From DATMER01 sp963844885 (GTDB lineage Bacteria > Acidobacteriota > Thermoanaerobaculia > Multivoradales > UBA5704), in the NCBI GenBank assembly GCA_963844885.1, contig CAWJQA010000012.1, forward strand, positions 1 to 64,000: a stretch of DNA of 64,000 bases. The letters are read 5' to 3'. A program made the position numbers and the translations under genes. Below the pieces are notes generated by a model. The model did not search any database, was not told where the DNA came from, and saw nothing but the letters and a program-made list of their open reading frames with translations. Positions 24,276-36,100 of the stretch are shown here, piece by piece (the first letter of the stretch is position 1; the number at the start of each line of letters is the position of its first letter).

Positions 24276-24355
24276 ACGGACGCGGGCCGGCTGACAAACC
24301 CCTTTGCGATCCTCTTCTCGACGGCCAGTAACTGGCCCTGAAAAAGGAGAAAACG

Positions 24356-25332
24356 ATGACGCACAACCTCAAGGTAGCTCCCCTGGCCCTCGCGCTGGCC
24401 CTGTGCGGGAGCGCCCTGTCGGCCCAGCCGGTCAAGGTCGACCCTGCGATCAAGGGGTACGCGAAGACCAGCGGCGTGTCGGGCAACCTGAGCTCGGTCG
24501 GCTCGGACACGCTCAACAACCTGATGACGCTCTGGGCCGAAGGCTTCCGCAAGCAGTACCCGAACGTCCGCATCCAGATCGAAGGCAAGGGCTCTTCGAC
24601 GGCCCCTCCGGCGCTGATCGCCGGCACGCGCAGCTCGGGCCGATGAGCCGCGAGATGAAGTCCGACGAGATCGACAGCTTCGAGAAGAAGTACGGCTACA
24701 AGCCGACCCAGATCCGGGTCGCGATCGACGCGCTGGCGGTCTACGTCAACAAGGACAACCCGCTCGAGCAGCTCACGCTGCCAGCAGGTGGACGGGATCT
24801 TCTCGAAGACCCGCAGGCTGCGGCGGCAAGGCCGATCGCCAACTGGGGCCAGCTCGGCGTGCAGGACGGCCAGTGGGCCAGCCAGCCGATCAGCCTCTAC
24901 GGCCGCAACTCGGCCTCCGGCACCTACGGCTTCTTCAAGGAGCACGCGCTCTGCAAGGGCGACTACAAGGACACGGTCAAGGAGCAGCCCGGCTCGGCCT
25001 CGGTGGTCCAGGGCGTGACCGAGGACCGCTTCGGCATCGGCTACAGCGGCATCGGCTACCGGACCTCCGGCGTGAGGCCGCTCACGCTCGCCGCGCAAGA
25101 AGGGCGCGCCGTACTGATCGTACCGACGCCGCCGAACGTCTACGCCGGCAAGTACCCGCTGTCGCGCTTCCTCTACGTCTACGTCAACAAGGCCCCCAAC
25201 AAGCCGCTCGACCCGCTGGTGCGCGAGTTCCTGCATTCGTGCTCTCGCAGGAAGGCCAGGAGACCGTGGTCAAGGACGGCTACCTCCCGCTGCCCGCCAA
25301 GACGGTCGCGAGGAACTGGAAGCTCGAACTGA
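24356..25332 (+). pseudogene. pstS: Phosphate ABC transporter substrate-binding protein PstS, frameshifted
   Basis: ATG 24356 follows AAAAAGGAG. The N-terminus NLKVAPLALALALCGSALSA is a signal peptide, and phosphate-binding signatures are visible in several frames: VSGNLSSVGSDTLNNLMTLW, GKGSSTAPPALIAGT, then in a new frame LGPMSREMKSDEI, later LYGRNSASGTYGFFKEHAL, SRFLYVYVNKAPNKPLDP and VKDGYLPLPAKTV. Single-base frame changes occur near 24636, 24782, 24815 and 25235, and one before the natural stop at 25330-25332. Because the joined protein is complete and conserved, sequence errors are more likely than true decay. Confidence 0.85.
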
Positions 25333-25354
25333 TCGTCGAGCTCGCACGGGGGAC

Positions 25355-27648
25355 GTGGCGAGCGCGTCCGCCTTCCGCATCGTGAGTCCCAGGCCTGCCG
25401 GCAACCACGCCGCCGCCGACCGCCGCGCGTTCGCGCCGTCGCGCGACCGCGCCGCCGCGTCTGTTGATCGTCTGCCGCGGGCTGGTCTCGCCGGCGGCTT
25501 GGCATCATCGTCAGCATCCTCGGCATCCTGCTCTTCATCCTCTTCGAGGTCTGCCCGCTGCTCGGCCGGAGCGCGCGTGCGTGCCGTGCGCCAGGTCCCG
25601 CTGCCCGGCCGCGGCCGTCGGCGCCTGATCGTCGGACGAGTACCGCACTCACGTCGCCGCCCTCGGCGGCCGACGGCACGTGCGCGTCGTCCGCGCTCGC
25701 CGACGGCACGGCTCGTCGCTGGACAGGCGCTGGCGAACCGGCGAGCTCACCGCGTCGGCGCTGCCGCCCGGCGCCCACGCCGCTGGCCGGCGCCACCCGC
25801 GACGGCCGGATCGTGCTCGTGCCGGTGTCGCTGTCGACGTCACCTTCGACGGCCAGACGCAGGTGCGTGACCGCCGGACGCTCGGCCGCGCCGATCGTCC
25901 TCGACGCTCGATCCCGGCCAGCGGCCGCTCGGACGCGTTCGCCGCCCAGGTCGACGGCGGACGGCAGTGCCACCGCCGCGGCGCAGCTCACCGGCGGAAC
26001 GCTCGCGGTGGTCGCGGCGCTCCGTCGCAGCGAGAACACCATGACCGGCGAGGTCGACGAGACCGTGGAGCGCTCGCGGCGCCGGTCCCCGCGCGGCTCA
26101 CCACGCTGGTGCTCGATCGCGACCAGCGCAACCTCTACGGCGGCACCGCGGACGGCGAGATCTGTCTGGTGGCCGCTCGACGGCACGGCGCAGCCCGGCG
26201 AGCTGCGCCTGGCCGGCCGGTCCCTCGGCGATCACCGCGCTCGACCTCCTCATCGGCGGCCGGTCGCTGGTGGTCGGCCAGGCGAACGGCGCGCTCAGCG
26301 TCTGGTTCCCGGTGCGCGAGCACGAAGGCCGGACAGCTTGCGCCTGACGCGCGTCCGCGACTTCCCGCGCCATCCGGCGGCGATCCGCGCGATCGCGCCG
26401 TCGCAGCGGGCAACCGGGCTTCCTCGCCGACGACGCCGGGCGGCCAGCTCGGGCTCTACTACTCGACCTCGGCAGCGCACCTTGTGGACCGGCCGCGCGC
26501 CGGTCGCCGCACGGCACCGGCTCGCCTACACGCCCAAGGCCGACGGCGCCTTCCTCGCCGGCGACGGGCCGACTCGCGGTGCTCGACATCGCCAACCCCC
26601 ACCCCGAGGTGACCTGGCAGGCCCTGTTCGGCAAGGTCTGGTACGAGGGCTACGACGAGCCCGAGTACGTCTGGCAGTCGACCGGCGGCAGCGACGACTT
26701 CGAGCCCAAGCTCTCGCTGACGCCGCTGCTGGTCGGCACGCTCAAGGGGACGTTCTACTCGCTGCTGCTCGCCATCCCGCTCGGCGGTGCTCGGCGCCAT
26801 GTACGTCTCGCAGTTCATGCACCCGCGCTGCAAGCGGGTGCGTCAAGCCGGCGGTCGAGATCATGGCGTCGCTGCCGAGCGTGGTGCTCGGCTTCCTCGC
26901 CGGCCTCTGGCTGGCGCCGCGCGTCGAGGAGGCGTTCCCGGCGCTGTCGCTGATGCTGGTGGTGCTGCCGGCCCTGGTGCGTCCTCGCCGGCGTCTGCCT
27001 GGAGCGCGCTGCCGCGCGCGCTTCCGCGGCCGGTTCCCGCCGGCACCGAAGTGCTCCTCTTCGTGGTCGCGCTGGCCGTCGGCCTGTGCGCTCTGCTTCG
27101 AGCTCTCGGCGCCGTTCGAGCGGCTGGTCTTCGGCGGCAACTTCCAGACCTGGCTGCTGCGAATCGACCGGCCTCAGCTACGACCAGCGCAACGCCATCG
27201 TCGTCGGCCTGGCGATGGGCTTCGCGGTGATCCCGATCATCTTCGCCATCGCCGAGGACGCCTTCTCGAACGTGCCGCGCAACCTCGTGGCGGGCTCGCT
27301 CGCCCTCGGCGCCAACCGCTGGCAGACGGTGACCCGGGTCGTGCTGCCGACCGCCTCGCCCGGCATCTTCTCGGCGATCATGATCGGCTTCGGCCGCGCC
27401 GTCGGCGAGACCATGATCGTGCTCATGGCGACCGGCAACACGCCGATCATGGAGCTGGAGCCCGTTCAACGGCTTCCGCACGCTGTCGGCGAACATCGCG
27501 GTCGAGATCCCCGAGGCGCCGCACGGCGGCACGCTCTACCGCACGCTCTTCCTCGCCGCGCTGCTGCTCTTCGTGCTCACCTTCGTCGTCAACACCGCTC
27601 GCCGAGCTGGTGCGCCAGCGCCTGCGCGAGAGGTACGCCCAGCTCTGA
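25355..27648 (+). pseudogene. pstC: Phosphate ABC transporter permease PstC (long form), frameshifted
   Basis: A likely GTG start at 25355 leads into MASASAFRIVS. The first third, heavily frameshifted, contains a transmembrane segment and then a large extracytoplasmic insert with propeller-like phrases (DRDQRNLYGGTADGEI, HPAAIRAIAPSQR). The permease core follows with LKGTFYSLLLAIPLG, EIMASLPSVVLGFLAGLWLA, and the EAA loop region LVAGSLALGANRWQTVTRVV with FGRAVGETMIVLMATGNTP. This matches the long Pseudomonas-type PstC (COG4590), not the short E. coli form. About 20 frame changes are spread over 2.3 kb. The stop is at 27646-27648. Confidence 0.8.
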
Positions 27649-27654
27649 GCCACG

Positions 27655-29316
27655 GAACAGTCGATCCGGCAGAATCGCCACGCCGCTCCGACCTGCTCGG
27701 CGCAGTCGCTGACCGCGCTGTGCGGCGGCGCGCTGGCGCTCAACCTGCTGCTCGTCCTCGGCCTGCTGTGCCTGCTCGCTTTTAACGGCGCTGGGCTACT
27801 TCTGGCAGCAGCGACTGGTCGAGCTCACCCTCGACGACGGCAGCAAGGTGCTCGGCGAGATCTGGGAGGTCGAACAGACGCAGGCGACAGACCGACCGCC
27901 CCGCCGAGCGACCGCCTCCGTATCAAGATCGGCAACCGCGACCTCGGCGGCCTCGACTTCGCCTGGGTCGAGTCCGCCAACATCGCTTCGCCGCCGCGAG
28001 CCGGCCGACGCCGTCCTGCTCGAGCGCCTCGAGTGGGGCAACTTCTACGGCTTCATGGAGGAGCTGCGGGGCGGCGACAAGGTTCTCGCGCAGGGCACCG
28101 AGGCGGTCTGGCAGGCCTTCGCCCGCCCTCGCACGAGGCCAAGGCCGATCGAGCGCGATGCCGTGGTCGCGCTCGAGAAGGGCGCCGATCGGCGACGTCA
28201 ACTACGAGATCGAGAAGCTGCGCCTCGCTAAGCGGGAGCTCGACTTCGAGCCCATCTCCGCCGCCGAGAGCAGCGCCGGCAGCGCGGAGATCGACAGCCG
28301 CCTCGCCGACGCGCGAGGCCGAATACGAGAAGCTCGCCGACCGCCTCTTCGCGATGCGCGAAGCAGCTGCGAGCGAGGCACCCTGGTGATGCGCGCCGCC
28401 GAACGGCGCGACGAAGGAGATCCCGGTCGCCAACGTCGTCCGCGGCGCTGCGGCCGAACGCGCTCGGCGTCACGGGCAAAGCTGCGGCTCTACGGCTCGC
28501 GCGTCTGGGAGTTCGTCTCCGACGATCCGCGCGAGTCGAACACCGAGGGCGGCATCTTCCCGGCCATCTTCGGCACCGTGATGATGGTCTTCCTGATGTC
28601 GTTCGCCGTGGCGCCGCTCGGCGTGCTCGCGGCGCTCTACCTGCGCGAGTACGCGAAGCAGGGGCCGCTGGTGCGGATGGTGCGCATCGCGGTGAACAAC
28701 CTCGCCGGCGTGCCGTCGATCGTCTTCGGCGTCTTCGGCCTGGGCTTCTTCGTCTACCTGATCGGCGGCTCGATCGACCAGCTCTTCTATCCCGAAGCGC
28801 TGCCGACGCCGACCTTCGGCACCGGCGGCATCCTCTGGGCGAGCCTGACGCTGGCGCTGCTCACCGTGCCGGTGGTGATCGTCGCCACCGAAGAGGGGCT
28901 GGCCGCGGTGCCGCGCATCGTGCGCGAGGGCTCGCTCGCGCTCGGCGCGACCAAGTTCGAGACGACCTGGCGCGTGGTGCTGCCGGCCGCGGCGCCCGGC
29001 ATCCTGACCGGCATGATCCTGGCGATGGCGCGCGCCGCCGGCGAGGTGGCGCCGCTGATGATCGTCGGCATGGTCAAGCTGGCGCCGACGCTGCCGATCG
29101 ACGGCCACGCCCCGTTCGTCCACTTCGAGCGCAAGTTCATGCACCTGGGCTTCCACATCTACGACGTCGGCTTCCAGAGCCCGAACATCGAAGCCACCAC
29201 GCCGCTGGTCTTCGCCACCGCTTTGCTGCTGATCGTCGTGGTGACCGCTGATGAACCTGGTGGCGATCGCCATGCGCAACCACCTGCGCCGGAAGTACGC
29301 CGGCAGCGCCGTTTGA
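27655..29316 (+). pseudogene. pstA: Phosphate ABC transporter permease PstA (long form), frameshifted
   Basis: The N-terminal half is broken into frames but shows a membrane segment (LNLLLVLGLLCLLAFN), a soluble insert (VELTLDDGSKVLGEIWEVEQ, LLERLEWGNFYGFMEELRGG, YEIEKLRLAKRELDFE) and then a long unbroken core: GGIFPAIFGTVMMVFLMSFA, AVNNLAGVPSIVFGVFGLGF, and the EAA loop EGSLALGATKFETTWRVVLP with MARAAGEVAPLMIVG. As with pstC, this is the long Pseudomonas-type permease with an extracytoplasmic insert. From about 28480 to 29240 no frame change is present. One extra base at 29247 breaks the last helix. The start is not resolvable. Confidence 0.8.
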
Positions 29317-29326
29317 GGAAGACCTC

Positions 29327-30132
29327 ATGATCGAAACCATTCCGCAGGCCGACCCGGCGCTCGACCCCGGCATCAAGGACCCGGTCCTCGAGATCGAGTC
29401 GCTGTCGCTCTGGTACGGCGAAAAGCAGGCGCTCAACGAGATCTCGCTCAAGATTCCGGAGAAGAAGATCACCGCCTTCATCGGTCCTTCCGGCTGCGGC
29501 AAATCGACGCTGCTGCGCTGCATCAACCGCCTGAACGACCTGATCGACGGCGTCCGCACCGAGGGGGACATCCGCTTCGAGGGCCGGAGCATCTTCGATC
29601 CGAGGATGGACGTCAACGCGCTGCGCAAGCGCATCGGCATGGTCTTCCAGAAGTCGAACCCGTTCCCGAAGTCGATCTACGAGAACGTCGCCTACGGCTG
29701 CGCGCATCCAGGGGATCAACCGCAAGCGCGACCTCGACGAAATCGTCGAGCGGAGCCTGCGCGGCGCCGCGCTCTGGGACGAGGTCAAGGACCGTCTGGA
29801 CGACAGCGCCCTCGGCATGTCCGGCGGCCAGCAGCAGCGCCTGTGCATCGCCCGCGCCATCGCCGTCGAGCCGGAGGTGATCCTGCTCGACGAGCCCTGC
29901 TCGGCGCTCGACCCGATCGCCACGGCCCAGATCGAAGAGCTGATGCAGGAGCTCAAAGACTCAATACACCCTGGTCATCGTGACCCACAACATGCAGCAG
30001 GCCTCGCGCGTCTCGGACTACACCGCCTTCCTCTACCTCGGCGAGCTGATCGAGTACGGCAACACCGAAAAGATCTTCATCAACCCGATCAAGAAGCAGA
30101 CCGAGGACTACATCACGGGGCGGTTCGGCTGA
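29327..30132 (+). pseudogene. pstB: Phosphate ABC transporter ATPase PstB, two frameshifts
   Basis: ATG 29327 lies 10 bases after the pstA stop. The ATPase has Walker A GPSGCGKSTLLRCINRLNDL, the Q-loop VFQKSNPFPKSIYENVAYG, signature LGMSGGQQQRLCIARAIA, Walker B EVILLDEPCSALDPIA and the H-loop VIVTHNMQQASRVSDYTAFL. An extra T at 29699 and another at 29961 split the frame. Removing them gives a full-length PstB ending EDYITGRFG. The rest of the sequence is clean, so consensus errors are the most likely cause. Confidence 0.9.
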
Positions 30133-30137
30133 GAAGA

Positions 30138-30171
30138 ACCTGAAGGACGAGCTCAGCTTCGCCCTTCAGGT
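30138..30171. terminator. Hairpin between converging pstB and the giant repeat gene
   Basis: ACCTGAAGG (30138-30146) pairs with CCTTCAGGT (30163-30171), and CCCTTTGAT follows. The genes on both sides converge, so it can end pst transcription. Confidence 0.65.
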
Positions 30172-30189
30172 CCCTTTGATCCCTCGCTG

Positions 30190-33100
30190 CTACTGCCCGC
30201 CCGAGAACGCGCTGTCCAGCGTCACCTGGGCATCGATCCCCAGATCGACGTCCCGGCCCAGGAAGGCGCCGGTTGCCAGGGTGCCGTCCTGGAGCCAGAT
30301 CGTCCCGTTCGGGGCGTAGAGGTTGATCGAAACCGTGTTGCTCGTCCCGATCTCCACAGCTTTGGGCGTCGCCGTCAGCGCGCCGGTCGTGCCGTTGATG
30401 CCCGCTACGTAGAAGAGGATCGACGACGCGTCGATCGACGCTCCCGCGGCCGGTCCCACGGTGGTCAGGGTCTTGGTGCTGAGCTTCTGCTGGACCCTCA
30501 CGTCCGACGCGGCCGAGAAGAGGAGCTTGGCCTCGCGGTCTACGGTGATCGAGCGGAAGTGATAGACGCCACCCGTGAAGGTGACGGTCCCCTTCCTCCC
30601 CACCACCAGGTCGAGGTAGCTCCCCGGAGCGAGGGTGCGCGTGCCGTTGGTGCCTACGCTGATGTTGGTGGTACCCGGCGTGGCCGTCAGGAAGGCGGGA
30701 AGCGCCGAGAAGACCGGCAGGGTGAGCGGCGATCTCTGCAGGCCGTTGATCGTGCCGCTGTTGGTGAGATCGTTGTAGGAGATGTCGCTCCCGACCACGG
30801 CGCCGGCCGCGACGGTGAGGCTGTCGGCCTCCACGTCCCAGCCTGCCGGAGTGGTGACCGTGCCGGCCAGGCTGAGCTCCGCACCGTTGAGGAACGGTCC
30901 GGCGCCGGCCTGGTTCACGATCACGTCGCCCGAGAGCACGTCCGCGCTGCTGCGCAGCCAGACGCTGTTCGTGGCCAGGACCGCCACCCGCTCCAGGGCC
31001 TCACCCACCGCCACCGTCACCTGCCCGGTGCTCGTCCCGCCCTGCCCGTCGCTCACCGTATAGGTGAAGGTGTCCGTGCCCGTGAAGTTGGCGCCCGGCG
31101 TGTAGCGGATCGTGTTGCCCGCGAGAAGGACCGCGCTGCCGTTGGCCGGTGTGCCTGCGGCGGTGACGGTCAGAGTGCCCCCCTCCACGTCGGAGTCATT
31201 GGCCAGAACCGAGAGGATCACCGCCACCCCCTCGCGGGTGGCGCCGCTGTCCGGAGCCGCGTTCGGAGCGTCATTGACCGCGGCGATCGAGACGATCACC
31301 GAGGCCATGGCCGTGCCGCCGTTGCCGTCGGACACGGTGTAGGTGAAGGAGTCGCCGCCGTTGAAGTTGGCCGCGGGCGTGTAGGTGATCGTGGTGCCGT
31401 TCGAGGTCACCGCGCCGTTGCCTCCCTGGGTGACGGCGGTGACCGACAGCGCGCCGCCGTCGATGTCGGTGTCGTTGGCCAGGACGGCGACCGTGACTGG
31501 AGTGTCTTCGTTCGTGGCGGCACCATCGGTGGCGGCCACGGGCGGGTCGTTGACGGGGTTGACGGTCACGGACGCGGACGCCGTGCTTTCCAGGCCGCCG
31601 GTATCGCGGGCGGTGTAGGTAAAGGTGGCGACACCGCTCCAGTTGGCGGCCGGCGTAAACGTCACGGTCGCACCGTTCGTGGTCACCGAGCCGTTGGCGC
31701 TCTGGGTGACGGCCGAAACGGTGAGGGTATCGCCGTCCACGTCGGTGTCGTTGGTCAGGACAGAGACTGTGGCCGGAGTGTCCTCGTTCGTGGCGGCGCC
31801 ATCGGTGGCGGCCACGGGCGGGTCGTTGACGGGGTTGACGGTCACGGTCACGGTCGCCGTGCTTTCCAGGCCGCCGGTATCGCGGGCGGTGTAGGTAAAG
31901 GTGGCGACACCGCTCCAGTTGGCGGCCGGCGTAAACGTCACGGTCGCACCGTTCGTGGTCACCGAGCCGTTGGCGCTCTGGGTGACGGCCGAGACGGTGA
32001 GGGTATCGCCGTCCACGTCGGTGTCGTTGGTCAGAACAGAGACTGTGGCCGGAGTGTCCTCGTTCGTGGCGGCGCTGTCGGCCACTGCCACCGGCGGATC
32101 GTTGACCGGGGTGACGGTCACGTTGACCGTGCCCACGGACGTGAGGTTTCCCGGGTCCCGGATCGTGTAGGTGAAGGTGTCCGGTCCGGAGTAGTTCGCG
32201 GCGGGCTGGTATCTCACCTGGTTACCGGTGAGGATCGTGACCGTACCGTGGGCTCCCTGGGTGACAGCCGTCAGGGTGAGCGCCGAATTCTCGGGGTCCG
32301 TGTCGTTCGCGGCCACGGCGATGGTGGCCGTGCCGTCCTCGGCCACGGTCGCCGAGTCGGCCACCGCCACCGGCGGATCGTTCACGGGCGACACGGTCAG
32401 GTTCACTGTCGCCGTGTCGCTTCCCCCGTGCCCGTCGGAGATCGTGTAGGTGAACGAGTCGGAGCCGTTCGTGTTCAGGTTCGGCGTGTAGGTGATGGTC
32501 TTGTCGGGATTCAGCACGGCCGTACCCTTGGCCGGCTGGGTCAACGACGTGATGGTCAGAGTGTCGCCGTCCGTATCGATATCGTTCGACAGAACGTTGA
32601 TCGTGACGGCGGTGTCCTCGTTCGTGAGCGGGAGGTCGTTGCGCGCATCCGGAGCGTCGTTGACCGCGGTCACGGTCACGGTCACGCTGGCCGCCCAGGT
32701 GCCTCCCTGGCCGTCGGAGATCGAGTAGACGAACATGTCGACACCGCTGAGGTTGGCGTCCGGCGTGTAGGTGACGGTTCCGTCCGGGTTGATGGCCGCC
32801 GAGCCCCGGTTCGGATTGCTCACACTCGTGACCGTCAGGGGATCGCCGTCCACGTCGGTGTCGTTGCTCCGCGGGTCGAACGTGAGCGGCGTGTCTTCGG
32901 CCGTGGTGACCAGGTCGTCGAACGCTTTCGGAACGTCGTTGACGGGCGTGATCGTCATCGTGACCGTCGCCGTCGCCGTGCCGCCGTGGCCATCTGAAAT
33001 GGTGTAGGTGAAGGAGTCGCTGCCGTTCGCGTTGGCGTTCGGCGTATAGATCACATATTTTCCCGCGAGACTCGGGCTCTGGTTGATCACCACCGAACCC

Positions 33101-36100
33101 TTCGCTCCCTGGGTCACCGCGATCACGACCAGGGCGTCGCCGTCCACATCGGTGTCGTTGCTCACCACGTCGAAGTTGAGCGCCGTGTCCTCGTTCGTCG
33201 TGGCCGAATCGTTCACCGCGACCGGCGGATCGTTGACGGCGGTCACCGTGACCGTAACCGTGGCGGTGCCGGTGCCGCCCTGCCCGTCGGAAAGCGTGTA
33301 GGTGAACGTGTCCGTGCCGTGGAAATCGAGGTTGGGGGTGTAGGTGACCGTGCCGTCGCCCTGAATCGTCGCCGACCCGTTCGCCCCCTGGGTGACCGCG
33401 GTCACGGTGAGCGGATCGCCGTCGGGATCGGTGTCGTTGGCCTTGACCGCCACGTTCACCGGCGTGTCCTCGTTCGTGGTGACAGAGTCGTTCACCGCGT
33501 TCGGCGGATCGTTGACGGCGATCACCGTGACCGTGACCGTGGCCGTGTCGGTGAGGTAGGAGCTGCCCTCCGGGCCGTCGCGGATCACGTACTGAAAGGA
33601 GTCGATACCCGTGAAGCCGGCGTTGGGCGTGTAGGTCACGGTCCCGCCGGCATTGAGCACCACTGTGCCGTTCGCCGCCGGCCAGGCATAGAAGACCTCG
33701 ATCGTGTCGCCGTCCGGATCGGTGTCGTTGGCCCCGACGGCGATGACCACGGGGGTGTTTTCATTCGTGGAGGCGGCGTCGTCCACTGCGTCCGGCTGCC
33801 GGTTCGGGGGCTCCACGACTCCCTGCCCCGTGAAGACGGCCGTGTCGAACGAGTACAGGGTGTACATCATCCTCTGGACGCGGAGGACGTCACCCGGCAC
33901 CGCCTGCGCGGTGTAGTCCGCGTAGCTGACCGGCGGCGGCGCGGTCGGCAGCGTGGCTGTGAACAGACCGGTGTCTCCACCGGTCTCGGTGAGCGTGAGG
34001 AAGAGCGAGTCCCTGTAGTCGAAGCCCGTCCTGACCTCGACGTTCACGGATTCTGTGTCGGCGCCGGGCGTCGTGTTGCCCAGGGGGCGGCGCATCCAGA
34101 CCTGGGCCGTGGAGCCCACGTCGAAGGAGGTGGCATCCTGACCCTGATCGTCGGTGAGCCACAGATCCGAGTCCCGCATCCGCGCCGTGGCGGACACCCC
34201 GCTCCGGGTGGCCGTAACCGTCGAGTCGTTGTCGGGCGCCGCGAGGTAGTCCGGGAATTCGAGCAGGCCGTCGCCCGGGACCGGAGGATTGGAATAGCTG
34301 GCGAGGACCCCGGTGGGCAGCGTGCCCGTGAACACGCCGGTATCGGGGCCGGTCTCCGTGAGGGTCACGGTCTCGGCGTCGAGCTTCGCGTCGCCGTATC
34401 TCCTGGAGCTGACCGTTGCCGTCAGCATCTCGGCCGTGGCGGGGTCGGTGTTGGCGGTGGCCTCGCCGACCCGGACGTGGATGGTGTCGCCGAGCAGATA
34501 GCTCGACGTGGCCTCGTCCTGACCGTCGAGGAGCTCCACGGCGACCGGCACGATGGCGCCGATCCCCACCACCCGGGCGGTGGAATCGCCGGCGTAGACC
34601 GAGGCGTAGTAGAAGATCTCCACCGTGTCCGCCGGCTCGACGTCCAGGGCGGAGTACGATGGACCTCCCCCCGCCCGGACGGTCGCGAGGGTGCCCTCGA
34701 AAACCCCCGTCGAGCCGCCCGTCTCCGTGACCCCGACATACATCTGATCGTCCGTCCCGCGGGCCCTGGCGATCACGGCGAAAGAGTCGGCATAGAGGGA
34801 GGTGTCCGCCCGCGGAGCGGTGACGCGGATGTTCAGGGTGTCACCCGCGGAAGCGGGGCTGTTCAGGATCTCCACGACCGCCGGCACCATGAGGAGCGAG
34901 GCCGTGGCCTGGCCGTCGCCGGCCGTGATCGTGTCGGGCTCGTTCGTGAGCGCGTACTCCCGGCCGGTGCTCAGGATTCCGCTGTTGTTCCAGCTCCACA
35001 GCCTCATCGGGATTGAGCCTTCGAAGAGGCCGGGGCTCGCGGGAATCTCGGCGAGGCTCAGCGGCTCGACGTCGCGGGTGATCCGCGACCGGATGGTGGC
35101 CGCGGGCGGCGCCTGACCGGCCGACAGCGGGTCGAGGATCCGCACCCGGGCGGTGGTCTCCTCCAGCAGGACGGGCACGGGCAGGCCGGCTTCGTCCACG
35201 AAGCGCACGGCCGAGCGCACCACGGCCGCCTGGTCGCCGGAGTGGGTGACGCCGTTCGCGTCGGCATGCACCACCGTGACGGTCTCGCCGGGCTGGGCCT
35301 GCAGGCGTCCGTCGCCGGGAACGGCCGCGCCCGGGGCGATCGGCAGCGCTCCCTCGAACAGGCAGGAGCGCCCGTCCGTCTCCAGGGTCCAGAGCGTCTC
35401 CAGGTCGCCCGTGGTCAGCGAGCGGACCTCCACCGTCCTCAGGTCGAGCGCGGGGCCGTTGTACGCCGCGGTCTCGACTTCGACCCGCAGGTCGGAGCCG
35501 AGGGCGAACGATTCCGCGTCCGCGCCGCCGTCGTCGACCAGCCGGGTGATGGAGCCGGTGAGGCCGGCCTCGGCCATTGAGGCGGAGTACTGGACCCTCA
35601 CCGTGTCGAACTGGGGCGGCACCGTGTTCGATTCGAGCAGGCCGTTGCCGGCGTACCCGTAGCCGCCGTTGCTGTGCTGGATCGAACCCTCGAAGACGCC
35701 CGTATCCGGGCCGGTCTCACGCAGGGTCAGCGTCTCGGCGTCCTGGCCGAGCAGCAGCGAGAGCGAGACGCTCACGCTTTCGACCGCGGCCGGGTCGAGG
35801 TTCGAGGATAGGTCGACCACCCGCACCGCGAGCGGCCCGTCGGTCGGGTAGAGATCCGTGGACCGGCCGTCGCGCGGGCGGATGAAGCTCACCGAGGCGG
35901 CGGCGACGGTGGCCGTGTCCGACGACGAGGTGGTGCCGGTGGCCGGCTCCGCGTGGGTGACCGTGGCGGTCTCGCCGGCCGCGGTCTGAAGGCGGCCGTC
36001 CCCGGCCACTGGCGTGCCGGTCCCGCTGGGAATGGCAACCTCGAAGGTGCGGGTGCGGGCGCCGGTCTCGGTCAGCGTCACGACCTCGGAGTCGCCGCCC

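Noticed and set aside
24139..25236. Porin extended to an 802-residue protein
   Set aside because: The signal peptide and ribosome site at 24138 fix the start; the extension runs antisense through pstS and the PHO-like boxes.
30559..32997. 812-codon plus-strand frame opposite the giant gene
   Set aside because: It mirrors the cadherin-like repeats and has no independent start or homology.
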